A stretch of 12,362 nucleotides of DNA from Saprospirales bacterium (lineage in GTDB: Bacteria > Bacteroidota > Bacteroidia > Chitinophagales > Saprospiraceae). Under the pieces are notes generated by a model that saw only the letters and a list, made by a program, of their open reading frames with translations, ran no database searches and had not been told where the DNA came from. The DNA lies in the NCBI GenBank assembly GCA_024642645.1, contig JAHEAS010000035.1:1-12362 (forward strand). Reading direction: 5' to 3'. Position numbers and translations under genes: made by a program. Of the stretch, positions 7,401 to 12,362 are shown piece after piece (the stretch's first letter is position 1; the number at the start of each line of letters is the position of its first letter).

Positions 7401-7762
7401 AGCGTGGTAGCGGATTCCAGTAGCTTTACGTCAATGCGGTAGTTCTGGCCCAAGCTGAGGTCCACATTGTCCAATGCGAAGGTCTCAAAGCCAGTGAAGC
7501 TTACCTCGATATGGTACGGGCCGCCAATACGCACTGCAGGTAGGTTGAAGCGGCCGTCGTCGCGAGTAGAGGTGCCATAAAAAGTACCAGAAGGTTGGTG
7601 TAGAGCTGTTACATTGGCGCCAGGGAGTGGCTGGCCATTGCCATCCAATACTTGGCCAAGGAAGCTGGAGCTTTGTGCAATGCCCACCGTCGAGCATAAT
7701 GCAAAGCAAAAGAAAACGACCATGAACCTAATGGCCTTAAACTGTGTGAAGTTGCTTTTCAT
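4469..7762 (-). CDS. TonB-dependent receptor, Oar-like, with carboxypeptidase-regulatory-like domain
   Basis: 1097 residues, ATG start. A signal peptide (about 1-30, ending GIAQS) is followed by a beta-sandwich carboxypeptidase-regulatory-like domain (about 35-128: GQVLDGNGQPLPGANV, then DDGRFNLPAV), a plug (about 130-260, with LDAIDEIQINLAPYDVRQGGFTG as the closing segment) and a long outer-membrane barrel ending QLGIRYIF, with the expected terminal aromatic residue. The repeated aromatic/polar strands and lack of a neighbouring SusD gene favour an Oar-like transporter over SusC. Such receptors import a large substrate across the outer membrane using TonB-ExbBD energy; the substrate cannot be told from the sequence. 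It is a single-gene unit with a strong promoter, a long leader and its own terminator. The length is normal and no frame break is visible. Confidence 0.95.
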   Translation of the reverse strand: MKSNFTQFKAIRFMVVFFCFALCSTVGIAQSSSFLGQVLDGNGQPLPGANVTALHQPSGTFYGTSTRDDGRFNLPAVRIGGPYHIEVSFTGFETFALDNVDLSLGQNYRIDVKLLESATTLGEVVVTAAESEILNSERTGAATNIKKEAINALPTLSRSLNDFVRLTPQSRSSNVAATTGSGISFAGQDSRFNNLTLDGSIFNNSFGLASAPAGQTNSSPISLDAIDEIQINLAPYDVRQGGFTGAGINAVTRSGTNQLEGSVFYNTRSESLAGDKANDTEISKSNFNIKQTGFRLGGPIIQNKLFFFVNGEIERRDDPATPFVANRPGLTGDNVSIVEASDLDQLKDFLISKYNYNPGEYENYLLNTKSDKILAKVDYNINNSNRLSFRFNYLKSSRDVLTSNSGSFSNRRDNGFALNFSNSNYIINNDIYSGIVELNSMFGTKFSNNIQFGFTANRDYRSSGGGIFPLVDILKDGRNYTNFGYEPFTPNNILNTDTWQFQDNVTMYSGAHTFTAGVNFEYFKFDNTFTPTYYGQFVYNSLQDFYDDANGLDSVELRRYQLTYSALPGSALPTATTKVAQPGAYIQDEIAMMDNKLKLTVGLRVDVPIYGETALYNPALDTMNFINQDGKSVKYRTDELPKTTPLFSPRIGFNYDIKGDRSLQLRGGTGLFSGRPAFVWISNQVGNNGILTGSNRIDNTYDYPFNPDVKAYIPDNATTPSSFNVAVTDPNFKFPQLWRTNLALDFALPHDFVGSIEGIFNKNINNVSYINSNLEPSKGSYTGADNRPTYAGLGLSGSAANNALRVNDKITDAIVLVNTKKGYTYSLTAKLERQFKKGFYAMLAYNFSESEDLMTAGSIAFSSWRDNRSVNGNNRPDLAFSDFDQRHRVIGALSYRLEYLDHAATTFSVFMQSSNQGRYSFTVNGDVNGDQLTSNDLIYVPNDGNELLFDDIKDSNGNVTTTADEQRQAFMAFVENNDYLSSRKGKYAERNGALLPWLSTFDVSIQQEFFVKVSERRHTIQLRADFYNFGNLLNNKWGVGDFAKNNAPLKFSKVDAATNQPVYTFAPSSGVFPTEALAKDISLNSVWQAQLGIRYIF

Positions 7763-8021
7763 ACAAAATGATTTAGATTAGTAAATAACTGAAAGGGCTG
7801 CGTGCCCACATTGAACACTTGCTTGTTTGGAATAAAAGAAATGGCGGTAAAATAAGTGGTGATTAGCAGAGCGCTGGGAAGGGGTTGTGGAACCCCGCTA
7901 ACACAAACAGAAAAGGGATTTTTGGCGGTAAGGTATATAGTGTTTGATTCATAAAGCCTTCGGTTTTAAATGTCAGCCATATTTAGAATGGCAGAAAACC
8001 ATTCTTCGGTTTATCGTGCCG
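7763..8021 (-). promoter_or_regulatory. Long 5' leader of the TonB receptor mRNA
   Basis: With a start near 8016, the leader is about 250 nt. Two stem-loops are visible: AGAATGG/CCATTCT (7985-7991 and 7999-8005) almost at the RNA 5' end, and GGGGTT/AACCCC with a 4-nt loop (7881-7896). A 29-codon open frame (7952 down to 7863, minus strand) spans the second stem-loop. I do not recognise a known riboswitch here. The leader could regulate or stabilise the message, but that is inference from length and structure. Confidence 0.4.
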
Positions 8022-8052
8022 CAAAGGTAATCAGGATGCCCAATGCCACAAA
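8022..8052 (-). promoter_or_regulatory. Promoter of the TonB receptor gene
   Basis: On the minus strand TTTG (8052-8049), a 19-nt spacer and TACCTTTG (8029-8022) match the Bacteroidota primary-sigma promoter TTTG-N19-TAnnTTTG exactly. No other match of this quality lies closer to the receptor ATG. Confidence 0.75.
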
Positions 8053-8141
8053 TTAAAAGGCATTAACTGCTTCTTAATTCTGTGTAAATAACTTGCCCAT
8101 GCTGCTATTTTAGCCTTCTTCAAATCTTGCGCTCAATCTAT

Positions 8142-8173
8142 TTTGGAAAAGCGGGCACGTAGGCTTACTTTTG
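8142..8173 (+). promoter_or_regulatory. Promoter of the small membrane protein gene
   Basis: TTTG (8142-8145), a 20-nt spacer and TACTTTTG (8166-8173) fit the Bacteroidota promoter consensus. Transcription would start near 8179, about 33 nt before the ATG at 8212. This rules against an upstream TTG (8143) as the translation start. Confidence 0.75.
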
Positions 8174-8211
8174 CCCCGTTCAATCAAAACAATTCATCAA
8201 AAAATACCATC

Positions 8212-8337
8212 ATGTCAGACCATATTGAAAATGAAGGCAAAAAAGGCAGGTTTATGATGTGGTTCATCATCTACTTCGTGCTCTTCATGGCACTTATGAT
8301 TTACCTCTACCGCTACAATCTCCACTTGGAGTTTTAG
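8212..8337 (+). CDS. Small single-pass membrane protein, 41 residues
   Basis: The protein starts MSDHIENEGKKGRF and ends RYNLHLEF. An acidic then basic N-terminus (KKGR) precedes one hydrophobic helix (about 15-33: MMWFIIYFVLFMALMIYLY), and a short polar tail follows. The positive residues before the helix suggest the N-terminus is inside the cell. No known family is recognised. Support for a real gene: a well-matched promoter with a short leader, a clean transmembrane design, and its own strong downstream hairpin. It is divergent from the TonB receptor gene and convergent with prfC, so it forms a one-gene unit. A subunit-like or small regulatory membrane protein is possible; function unknown. 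Confidence 0.75.
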   Translation: MSDHIENEGKKGRFMMWFIIYFVLFMALMIYLYRYNLHLEF

Positions 8338-8528
8338 TCGGCAGCTTGCCCCTTTGGGGGTTCGACGAGGTGCAGTCAAATAGCATTTGTTTGGCCTGTA
8401 CCCTGCAAAAAAACAAAAGAGAGTTGGTGTTCACTACGAATACCAACTCTCTTTTGTTTTTTTGCGAAAGCTTGCTAATAGACTGCCAACTGCCCCCTCT
8501 CAAACCCCAAAGGGGCAAGCTGCCGACT
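8336..8528. repeat. Nested palindromic element between convergent genes (MITE- or REP-like)
   Basis: A perfect 24-nt inverted repeat (8336-8359 with 8505-8528) encloses a second perfect 24-nt inverted repeat (8405-8428 with 8442-8465). The outer arms start with AGTCGGCAGC and each contains an internal short palindrome, CCCCTTTGGGG. The left arm overlaps the last two bases of the small protein's TAG stop, and the right arm ends one base before the prfC stop codon. No clear target-site duplication is visible and no transposase is encoded. Confidence 0.75.
8405..8465. terminator. Bidirectional long-stem terminator between small protein and prfC genes
   Basis: A perfect 24-bp stem, extendable to 28 bp with one G-T pair, closes on a 5-nt loop (8433-8437). 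Seven A on one side and seven T on the other place a U-run at the base of the stem in RNA from either strand. It lies between two convergent genes, so it can end both transcripts. The stem is far longer than most intrinsic terminators. Confidence 0.75.
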
Positions 8529-10109
8529 TTATTCCTCGCTCTTAAACCGAAACTTCACCAAAGGGTGGGCCTCCTGCGCCATCTTTAGCGCCCAAGCGCT
8601 TTCGGCCAGAAAGACGAGTTGGCCGTCCTTGTCCTTGGCCAAATCCTTTGAGCGACGAGAGCAAAACTCTTGAAAAGCTTTGTCGTCGCCACATTTTACC
8701 CAACAAGCTTTATAAAGATTGACGGGCTCATAGGAACACGAAGCACCGTATTCATGCTTTAAGCGGTATTGAATCACCTCAAATTGAAGCGCACCTACCG
8801 TGCCGATGATCTTCCGGCCATTTATCTCTTTCGTAAAAAGCTGGGCCACGCCCTCATCCATGAGCTGGTCGAGGCCCTTGGCGAGCTGCTTCGACTTCAG
8901 CGGGTCGGCATTCTCCACGTAGCGAAACTGCTCCGGCGAGAAGCTGGGGATGCCCTTGAAGTGCAGCACTTCGCCCTCAGTCAGTGTGTCTCCGATTTTG
9001 AAGTTGCCGCTGTCATAGAGACCCACCACGTCGCCGGGGTAGGCGTCGTCAATTACCTCCTTTTTGGAGGCCATAAAACTGGTCGGGTTGGCGAAGCGCA
9101 TCTGTTTACCATTGCGGACGTGCAGGTAGTTCGTGTTGCGTTCGAACTTGCCGGAGCAGATGCGCAAAAACGCAATCCGGTCACGATGCCTTGGGTCAAT
9201 ATTTGCGTGGATTTTGAACACAAAACCGCTGAATTTATCCTCGGTGGGCAGTACTTGACGCTCCTCCGTCTCCCGTGGCAGTGGTGTCGGGGCGATGTCG
9301 GTGAAACATTCCAGCATTTCCCGCACACCAAAGTTGTTGACGGCTGAGCCGAAAAATACGGGTGAAAGTTCGCCACGCTGGTAAGCTTTTACATCAAATT
9401 CGGGGTACACTTCCTCCACCATGTGCACCTCCTCTCGAAGCGTGTTCGCCGCCCGCTCTCCGATATGCTTTTCGAGCAGCGGGTCGGCCAGGTCATTGAT
9501 TTCGATGATATCCTCCTCCACTTGTTTTCCGTGTGGGCGGAAGAGCACGAGGTTCTTTTCGTACATGCTGTAAACGCCCTTGAAGGTGCCGCCCATGCCC
9601 ACTGGCCAACTGAGCGGACAGACCCGCAGCCCCAGTTTTTGCTCCACTTCGTCGAGCAAGTCAATGGCATCCTTGCCCTCCCGGTCGAGTTTGTTGATGA
9701 AAACAATGATGGGCGTGTTGCGCATCCGGCAGACGCCGACGAGCTTTTCGGTCTGGGTCTCCACACCTTTAGCCACGTCAATGACCACAATGGCGCTGTC
9801 CACGGCAGTGAGTGTTCTGTAAGTGTCTTCCGCAAAGTCTTGGTGGCCGGGCGTATCCAATATGTTGATTTTCAAGTCTTTGTACTCAAACGCCATGACC
9901 GAGGTAGCCACGGAGATACCCCGCTGCTTCTCGATTTCCATGAAGTCGGAGACAGTAGTCTTCTTGATTTTGTTGGACTTCACTGCCCCGGCAGTCTGGA
10001 TGGCTCCTCCAAAAAGCAGCAGCTTTTCCGTGAGGGTGGTCTTTCCGGCATCGGGGTGGGAGATGATGCCGAAGGTTTTTCGCCGTGCGATTTCTTGTTT
10101 TAAACTCAT
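8529..10109 (-). CDS. prfC: Peptide chain release factor 3 (RF3)
   Basis: 526 residues, full length for RF3. It is a translation GTPase that removes RF1/RF2 from the ribosome after peptide release. GTPase motifs are clear: G1 SHPDAGKTT (17-25), the switch I region around GISVATS (64-70), G3 DTPGH (85-89) and G4 NKLD (139-142). The middle and C-terminal parts carry RF3-typical segments (FFGSAVNNFGVREML; VGALQFEVIQYRL). RF3 is separated from EF-G and TetM by the length and the FGSAVNNFGV segment. The ATG at 10109 is 22 nt downstream of a -7-like box. It is a single-gene unit, convergent with the small membrane protein gene. Intact, with no oddities in the coding region. Confidence 0.97.
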   Translation of the reverse strand: MSLKQEIARRKTFGIISHPDAGKTTLTEKLLLFGGAIQTAGAVKSNKIKKTTVSDFMEIEKQRGISVATSVMAFEYKDLKINILDTPGHQDFAEDTYRTLTAVDSAIVVIDVAKGVETQTEKLVGVCRMRNTPIIVFINKLDREGKDAIDLLDEVEQKLGLRVCPLSWPVGMGGTFKGVYSMYEKNLVLFRPHGKQVEEDIIEINDLADPLLEKHIGERAANTLREEVHMVEEVYPEFDVKAYQRGELSPVFFGSAVNNFGVREMLECFTDIAPTPLPRETEERQVLPTEDKFSGFVFKIHANIDPRHRDRIAFLRICSGKFERNTNYLHVRNGKQMRFANPTSFMASKKEVIDDAYPGDVVGLYDSGNFKIGDTLTEGEVLHFKGIPSFSPEQFRYVENADPLKSKQLAKGLDQLMDEGVAQLFTKEINGRKIIGTVGALQFEVIQYRLKHEYGASCSYEPVNLYKACWVKCGDDKAFQEFCSRRSKDLAKDKDGQLVFLAESAWALKMAQEAHPLVKFRFKSEE

Positions 10110-10131
10110 TTTCTATTAAAATTTCGGGGCG

Positions 10132-10139
10132 CAAAGGTA
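10132..10139 (-). promoter_or_regulatory. Candidate -7 element for prfC
   Basis: The minus strand reads TACCTTTG, identical to the -7 box of the TonB receptor promoter. No TTTG is found at the expected -33 position, so the match is partial. It would give a very short leader to the prfC ATG. Confidence 0.45.
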
Positions 10140-10427
10140 AGAGATGGATGGGAAGAAATGCTAGTTAAGCTGTTTTTGCAACTGGGAGGCTGATTTTACC
10201 TAGCACAATGTTAATCGCTGCCTCGACTGTTTGGCAATATGAGGTCAGCGGGTTGAGTCTTGGTGGCCACTGCCGGCAATGCCGTGTTCCCTGCAAACTT
10301 CCTTATCGTCTTTCTATTTCAGGTAGTTTGTTGTTTGAATTTCGTAAGATTCCCTTTGAAATAAGTTAGCAAAAAGCTGGCAGTCAACGTTCCTTTGCAC
10401 TTGATTATTTATAATAAACTCAAGTGC
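10140..10427. other. Divergent intergenic region between prfC and the exported protein gene
   Basis: No convincing open frame, RNA gene or long repeat is seen here. A weak -7-like TTCCTTTG (10390-10397, one mismatch to TAnnTTTG) could serve the downstream gene; if so, transcription starts after the TTG at 10395 and supports the ATG at 10428 as the true start. Confidence 0.4.
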
Positions 10428-11204
10428 ATGGATTCATTGGACAAAATCAAAAAAGCAATTCTGTTACCATCTCTTTTGCTGTTTGCTCATTTAGGCATTT
10501 CACAATCTGTTGACAGCGTTAAAGTGATTAGCCATATGGGAGGTGCAGTCACCGTGACCAACAACGGTATTTCCCTTTTGCCTAACCTTACCTTGGGGAA
10601 ACCTGCGGTATTATTCAACATGAATGTGGGCGGAAAAAAAATCAGTTTTGAACCAGAAATGCGGTTCGCATTAGAAGGCAAGCCTTGGTCGTTCATCTTC
10701 TGGGGGCGTTATAAAATGGTGAATACCAGCAAGTTCAAGATGGGCATTGGAGCACACCCAGCCCTTATTTTTAAGGAACGGACATATGATGTGGGCAATG
10801 TGCAGAAAACCGTGATGGTGACCTACCGTTTCTTGGCTGGAGAGCTGACGCCGACCTATTATGTCAATAATAACACGAGCTTCGGGGTTTATTATTTGTC
10901 TTCCTACGGAATGGACGAGGGTGCGAAATACACCCATTTTTTTGCGCTTAGAGGCAATTTTTCAAACATCAAACTCTTCAAAGATTTCCGATTCAGGGTC
11001 GCACCACAGTGCTACTATTTGAAAATAGACAGTCGGGACGGGCTCTATACATCTTCGGTTTTTACATTGGAAAAACAAGGACTCCCACTGGCAATTTCTT
11101 CTATCGTCAGTAAAAAAATTAAATCCGACATTGCGGGAGATGATTGGGTTTGGAACGTGAGCTTGGTTTACTCTTTTTACAAAGAATATGTTGAGCACAA
11201 ATAA
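10428..11204 (+). CDS. Exported protein of unknown function, possibly an outer-membrane barrel
   Basis: 258 residues from ATG 10428; an in-frame TTG at 10395 would add 11 residues before a normal signal peptide and is disfavoured. The signal peptide is about residues 1-27 (KKAILLPSLLLFAHLGISQS). The mature part has many alternating strand-like segments rich in aromatic residues and glycine (ISFEPEMRFAL, WSFIFWGRYKMV, SFGVYYLSSYG), and the last strand is WVWNVSLVYSFYKEYVEHK. This suggests a small beta-barrel in the outer membrane, but the family is not recognised. The AraC regulator ATG follows 33 nt after its stop on the same strand, so the two are probably co-transcribed or functionally linked. 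Confidence 0.75.
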   Translation: MDSLDKIKKAILLPSLLLFAHLGISQSVDSVKVISHMGGAVTVTNNGISLLPNLTLGKPAVLFNMNVGGKKISFEPEMRFALEGKPWSFIFWGRYKMVNTSKFKMGIGAHPALIFKERTYDVGNVQKTVMVTYRFLAGELTPTYYVNNNTSFGVYYLSSYGMDEGAKYTHFFALRGNFSNIKLFKDFRFRVAPQCYYLKIDSRDGLYTSSVFTLEKQGLPLAISSIVSKKIKSDIAGDDWVWNVSLVYSFYKEYVEHK

Positions 11205-11237
11205 TTGACTTTATTTGATTTTCACAATTTTGACAGC

Positions 11238-12143
11238 ATGAACAATATAGAATCCTTAGAAGAATTTTATAAGCGGAAAGCTATTTGGGTACCTGAAAAC
11301 CTTCGCAACGAAATCGGGCATTTTAATGTGTTTCGGCATGAGCAAGTGGAGCCTGGCAAAAGCAAACCGCTCCCCTACCGTAGGCGGGATTTCTATAAAA
11401 TCATGCTGGTCATCGGGAATATTGAAATGCAATATGCCGATAAAGTGATCACGGTCGAAAAGCAGGCATTGTTTTTTTCCAACCCGCTAATTCCATACAA
11501 GTGCGCTAACCTGGAAAACATTCAGGAGGGCGTTTACTGCATTTTCAATCACCATTTCTTCCACCAGTTTGGCGATTTAAGACAGTACTCAGTCTTCCAG
11601 CCTACGGGTGAGCATGTGTTCGAACTGACGGATGAACAGGTAGTCCTCATACAGCCCATCTACGAACGGATGTTCGAAGAAATCAACTCCGATTACATCC
11701 ACAAGTACGACGTGCTGCGAAACCTCGTGTTCGAGCTGCTGCATTTTGTGATGAAAATGCAGCCGTCCTCCAATTTCGACAAACAACAGGTGAACGCCTC
11801 GCAGCGCATTTCGAAATTGTTCATGGAGTTGTTGGAGCGGCAGTTCCCCATCGAGGAGAGTCACCCACGGGTGGGCATACGCTCGCCCTCCGATTTTGCG
11901 CAGCAACTGAACGTCCACGTTAACCACCTGAACCGGGCCGTGAAGGAAACAACGGGGAAAACAACTTCCACCCTAATTTCCGAGCGCATTTTGCAGGAGG
12001 CAAAAATATTACTGAAACACAGCCAATGGAACGTGTCGGAAATCGCCTACGCCTTGGGTTTTACAGAGGTGACGCATTTCAATAATTTCTTTAAAAAGCA
12101 TGCAGAAATGAGTCCTTTGAAATTCAGAAACAATAAATTTTAA
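11238..12143 (+). CDS. AraC-family transcriptional regulator
   Basis: 301 residues from ATG 11238; a TTG at 11205 in the same frame directly abuts the previous stop and adds an unlikely leader. The N-terminal half (about 20-160) resembles a cupin-type effector or dimerisation domain (RRRDFYKIMLVIGNIEM, then ALFFSNPLIPYKC). The C-terminal AraC DNA-binding domain has two helix-turn-helix units: SPSDFAQQLNVHVNHLNRAVKE-type (about 216-239) and NVSEIAYALGFTEVTHFNNFFKK-type (about 265-288), ending with the usual SPLKFR. The effector is unknown. Position between an exported protein gene and an aldo/keto reductase gene makes these the first target candidates; AraC/aldo-keto reductase pairs are familiar in Bacteroidota. 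Confidence 0.93.
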   Translation: MNNIESLEEFYKRKAIWVPENLRNEIGHFNVFRHEQVEPGKSKPLPYRRRDFYKIMLVIGNIEMQYADKVITVEKQALFFSNPLIPYKCANLENIQEGVYCIFNHHFFHQFGDLRQYSVFQPTGEHVFELTDEQVVLIQPIYERMFEEINSDYIHKYDVLRNLVFELLHFVMKMQPSSNFDKQQVNASQRISKLFMELLERQFPIEESHPRVGIRSPSDFAQQLNVHVNHLNRAVKETTGKTTSTLISERILQEAKILLKHSQWNVSEIAYALGFTEVTHFNNFFKKHAEMSPLKFRNNKF

Positions 12144-12145
12144 TA

Positions 12146-12218
12146 AACACGGAGGCACAGAGATACAGGGTGCCACTAATCTAACTTGTGTTTCTCTTTG
12201 TCTCTGCGCCTCCGAGTT
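12146..12218. repeat. Inverted repeat between AraC regulator and aldo/keto reductase genes
   Basis: Arms 12146-12163 (AACACGGAGGCACAGAGA) and 12201-12218 (TCTCTGCGCCTCCGAGTT) are 18 nt long with two mismatches and enclose 37 nt. It starts 2 nt after the AraC stop codon. The sequence resembles a dispersed intergenic repeat and may act as a transcript-end hairpin, though no U-run follows. Confidence 0.65.
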
Positions 12219-12237
12219 AAATAAATTCCATCTCAAT

Positions 12238-12362
12238 ATGAAAAAGCGAAAACTAGGCAGCCTTGAAGTCTCTGAAATCGGCCTCGGCTGCATGGGCATG
12301 ACCTTCAGCTACGCCCCATTTCCCGACAAAAAAGACAGCATCGCCGTCATCCATGCCGCCGT
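12238..12362 (+). CDS. Aldo/keto reductase, N-terminal fragment (runs off window)
   Basis: Only 41 codons are visible, starting MKKRKLGSLEVSEIGLGCMGM. The LGxLEVSEIGLGCMGM opening is characteristic of the NADPH-dependent aldo/keto reductase barrel (first strands), most like stand-alone bacterial members that reduce aldehydes or ketones. The catalytic Asp, Tyr, Lys and His lie beyond the window and cannot be checked. No Shine-Dalgarno is seen, as elsewhere here. It follows the AraC gene on the same strand after 94 nt holding an inverted repeat, so it may have a separate promoter. Confidence 0.85.
   Translation, partial: MKKRKLGSLEVSEIGLGCMGMTFSYAPFPDKKDSIAVIHAA

Noticed and set aside
4469..7762. 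SusC-type glycan receptor of a polysaccharide utilisation locus
   Set aside because: No SusD gene or glycoside hydrolase is adjacent, and the protein looks more like an Oar-type receptor.
8336..8528. Insertion sequence
   Set aside because: It is only 193 bp, encodes no transposase and shows no clear target-site duplication; kept as a repeat only.
9423..10103. 226-codon open frame on the plus strand opposite prfC
   Set aside because: It is antisense to the strongly conserved RF3 GTPase domain and has no motif of its own.

Overview
The window reads as Bacteroidota chromosome. Three signs point there: promoters of the form TTTG-N19/20-TAnnTTTG, little or no Shine-Dalgarno sequence, and a large TonB-dependent receptor with an N-terminal carboxypeptidase-regulatory-like domain. 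The lineage could be Saprospiria-like, but that is a guess. The contents are mostly ordinary accessory and housekeeping genes, with an unusual load of short repeats.

Layout. (1) Positions 1-3264, minus strand: the 5' 1088 codons of a Dna2-like PD-(D/E)XK nuclease / SF1 helicase. The 3' end lies outside the window. (2) Positions 3265-3435: a divergent promoter region. (3) Positions 3436-4383, plus strand: a Xre/MbcA/ParS-type antitoxin followed 12 nt later by a RES-domain NAD+-degrading toxin. (4) Positions 4387-4447: hairpins, including a shared convergent terminator. (5) Positions 4469-7762, minus strand: an Oar-like TonB-dependent receptor with a leader of about 250 nt and a well-matched promoter. 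(6) Positions 8212-8337, plus strand: a 41-residue single-pass membrane protein with its own good promoter. (7) Positions 8336-8528: a nested palindromic element filling the whole gap between two convergent genes. (8) Positions 8529-10109, minus strand: prfC (peptide chain release factor 3). (9) Positions 10428-12143, plus strand: an exported protein of unknown function followed by an AraC-family regulator. (10) Positions 12146-12218: an inverted repeat. (11) Position 12238 to the end: the first 41 codons of an aldo/keto reductase.

How the genes relate. The antitoxin and toxin form a self-contained module, transcribed away from the helicase-nuclease. That is compatible with a genome-defence or stability neighbourhood but does not prove one. 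The AraC regulator sits between an exported protein and an aldo/keto reductase and may control either or both. The TonB receptor has no SusD partner, so it does not look like a glycan-utilisation locus.

The most unusual signal is that the helicase gene carries four in-frame insertions of repeat-like DNA. Three contain arrays with a 7-nt period using different units, and one is a GC-rich palindrome next to a helicase motif. One insertion also contains a sequence related to the arms of the 8336-8528 intergenic element, so the same repeat family appears both inside a coding region and between genes.
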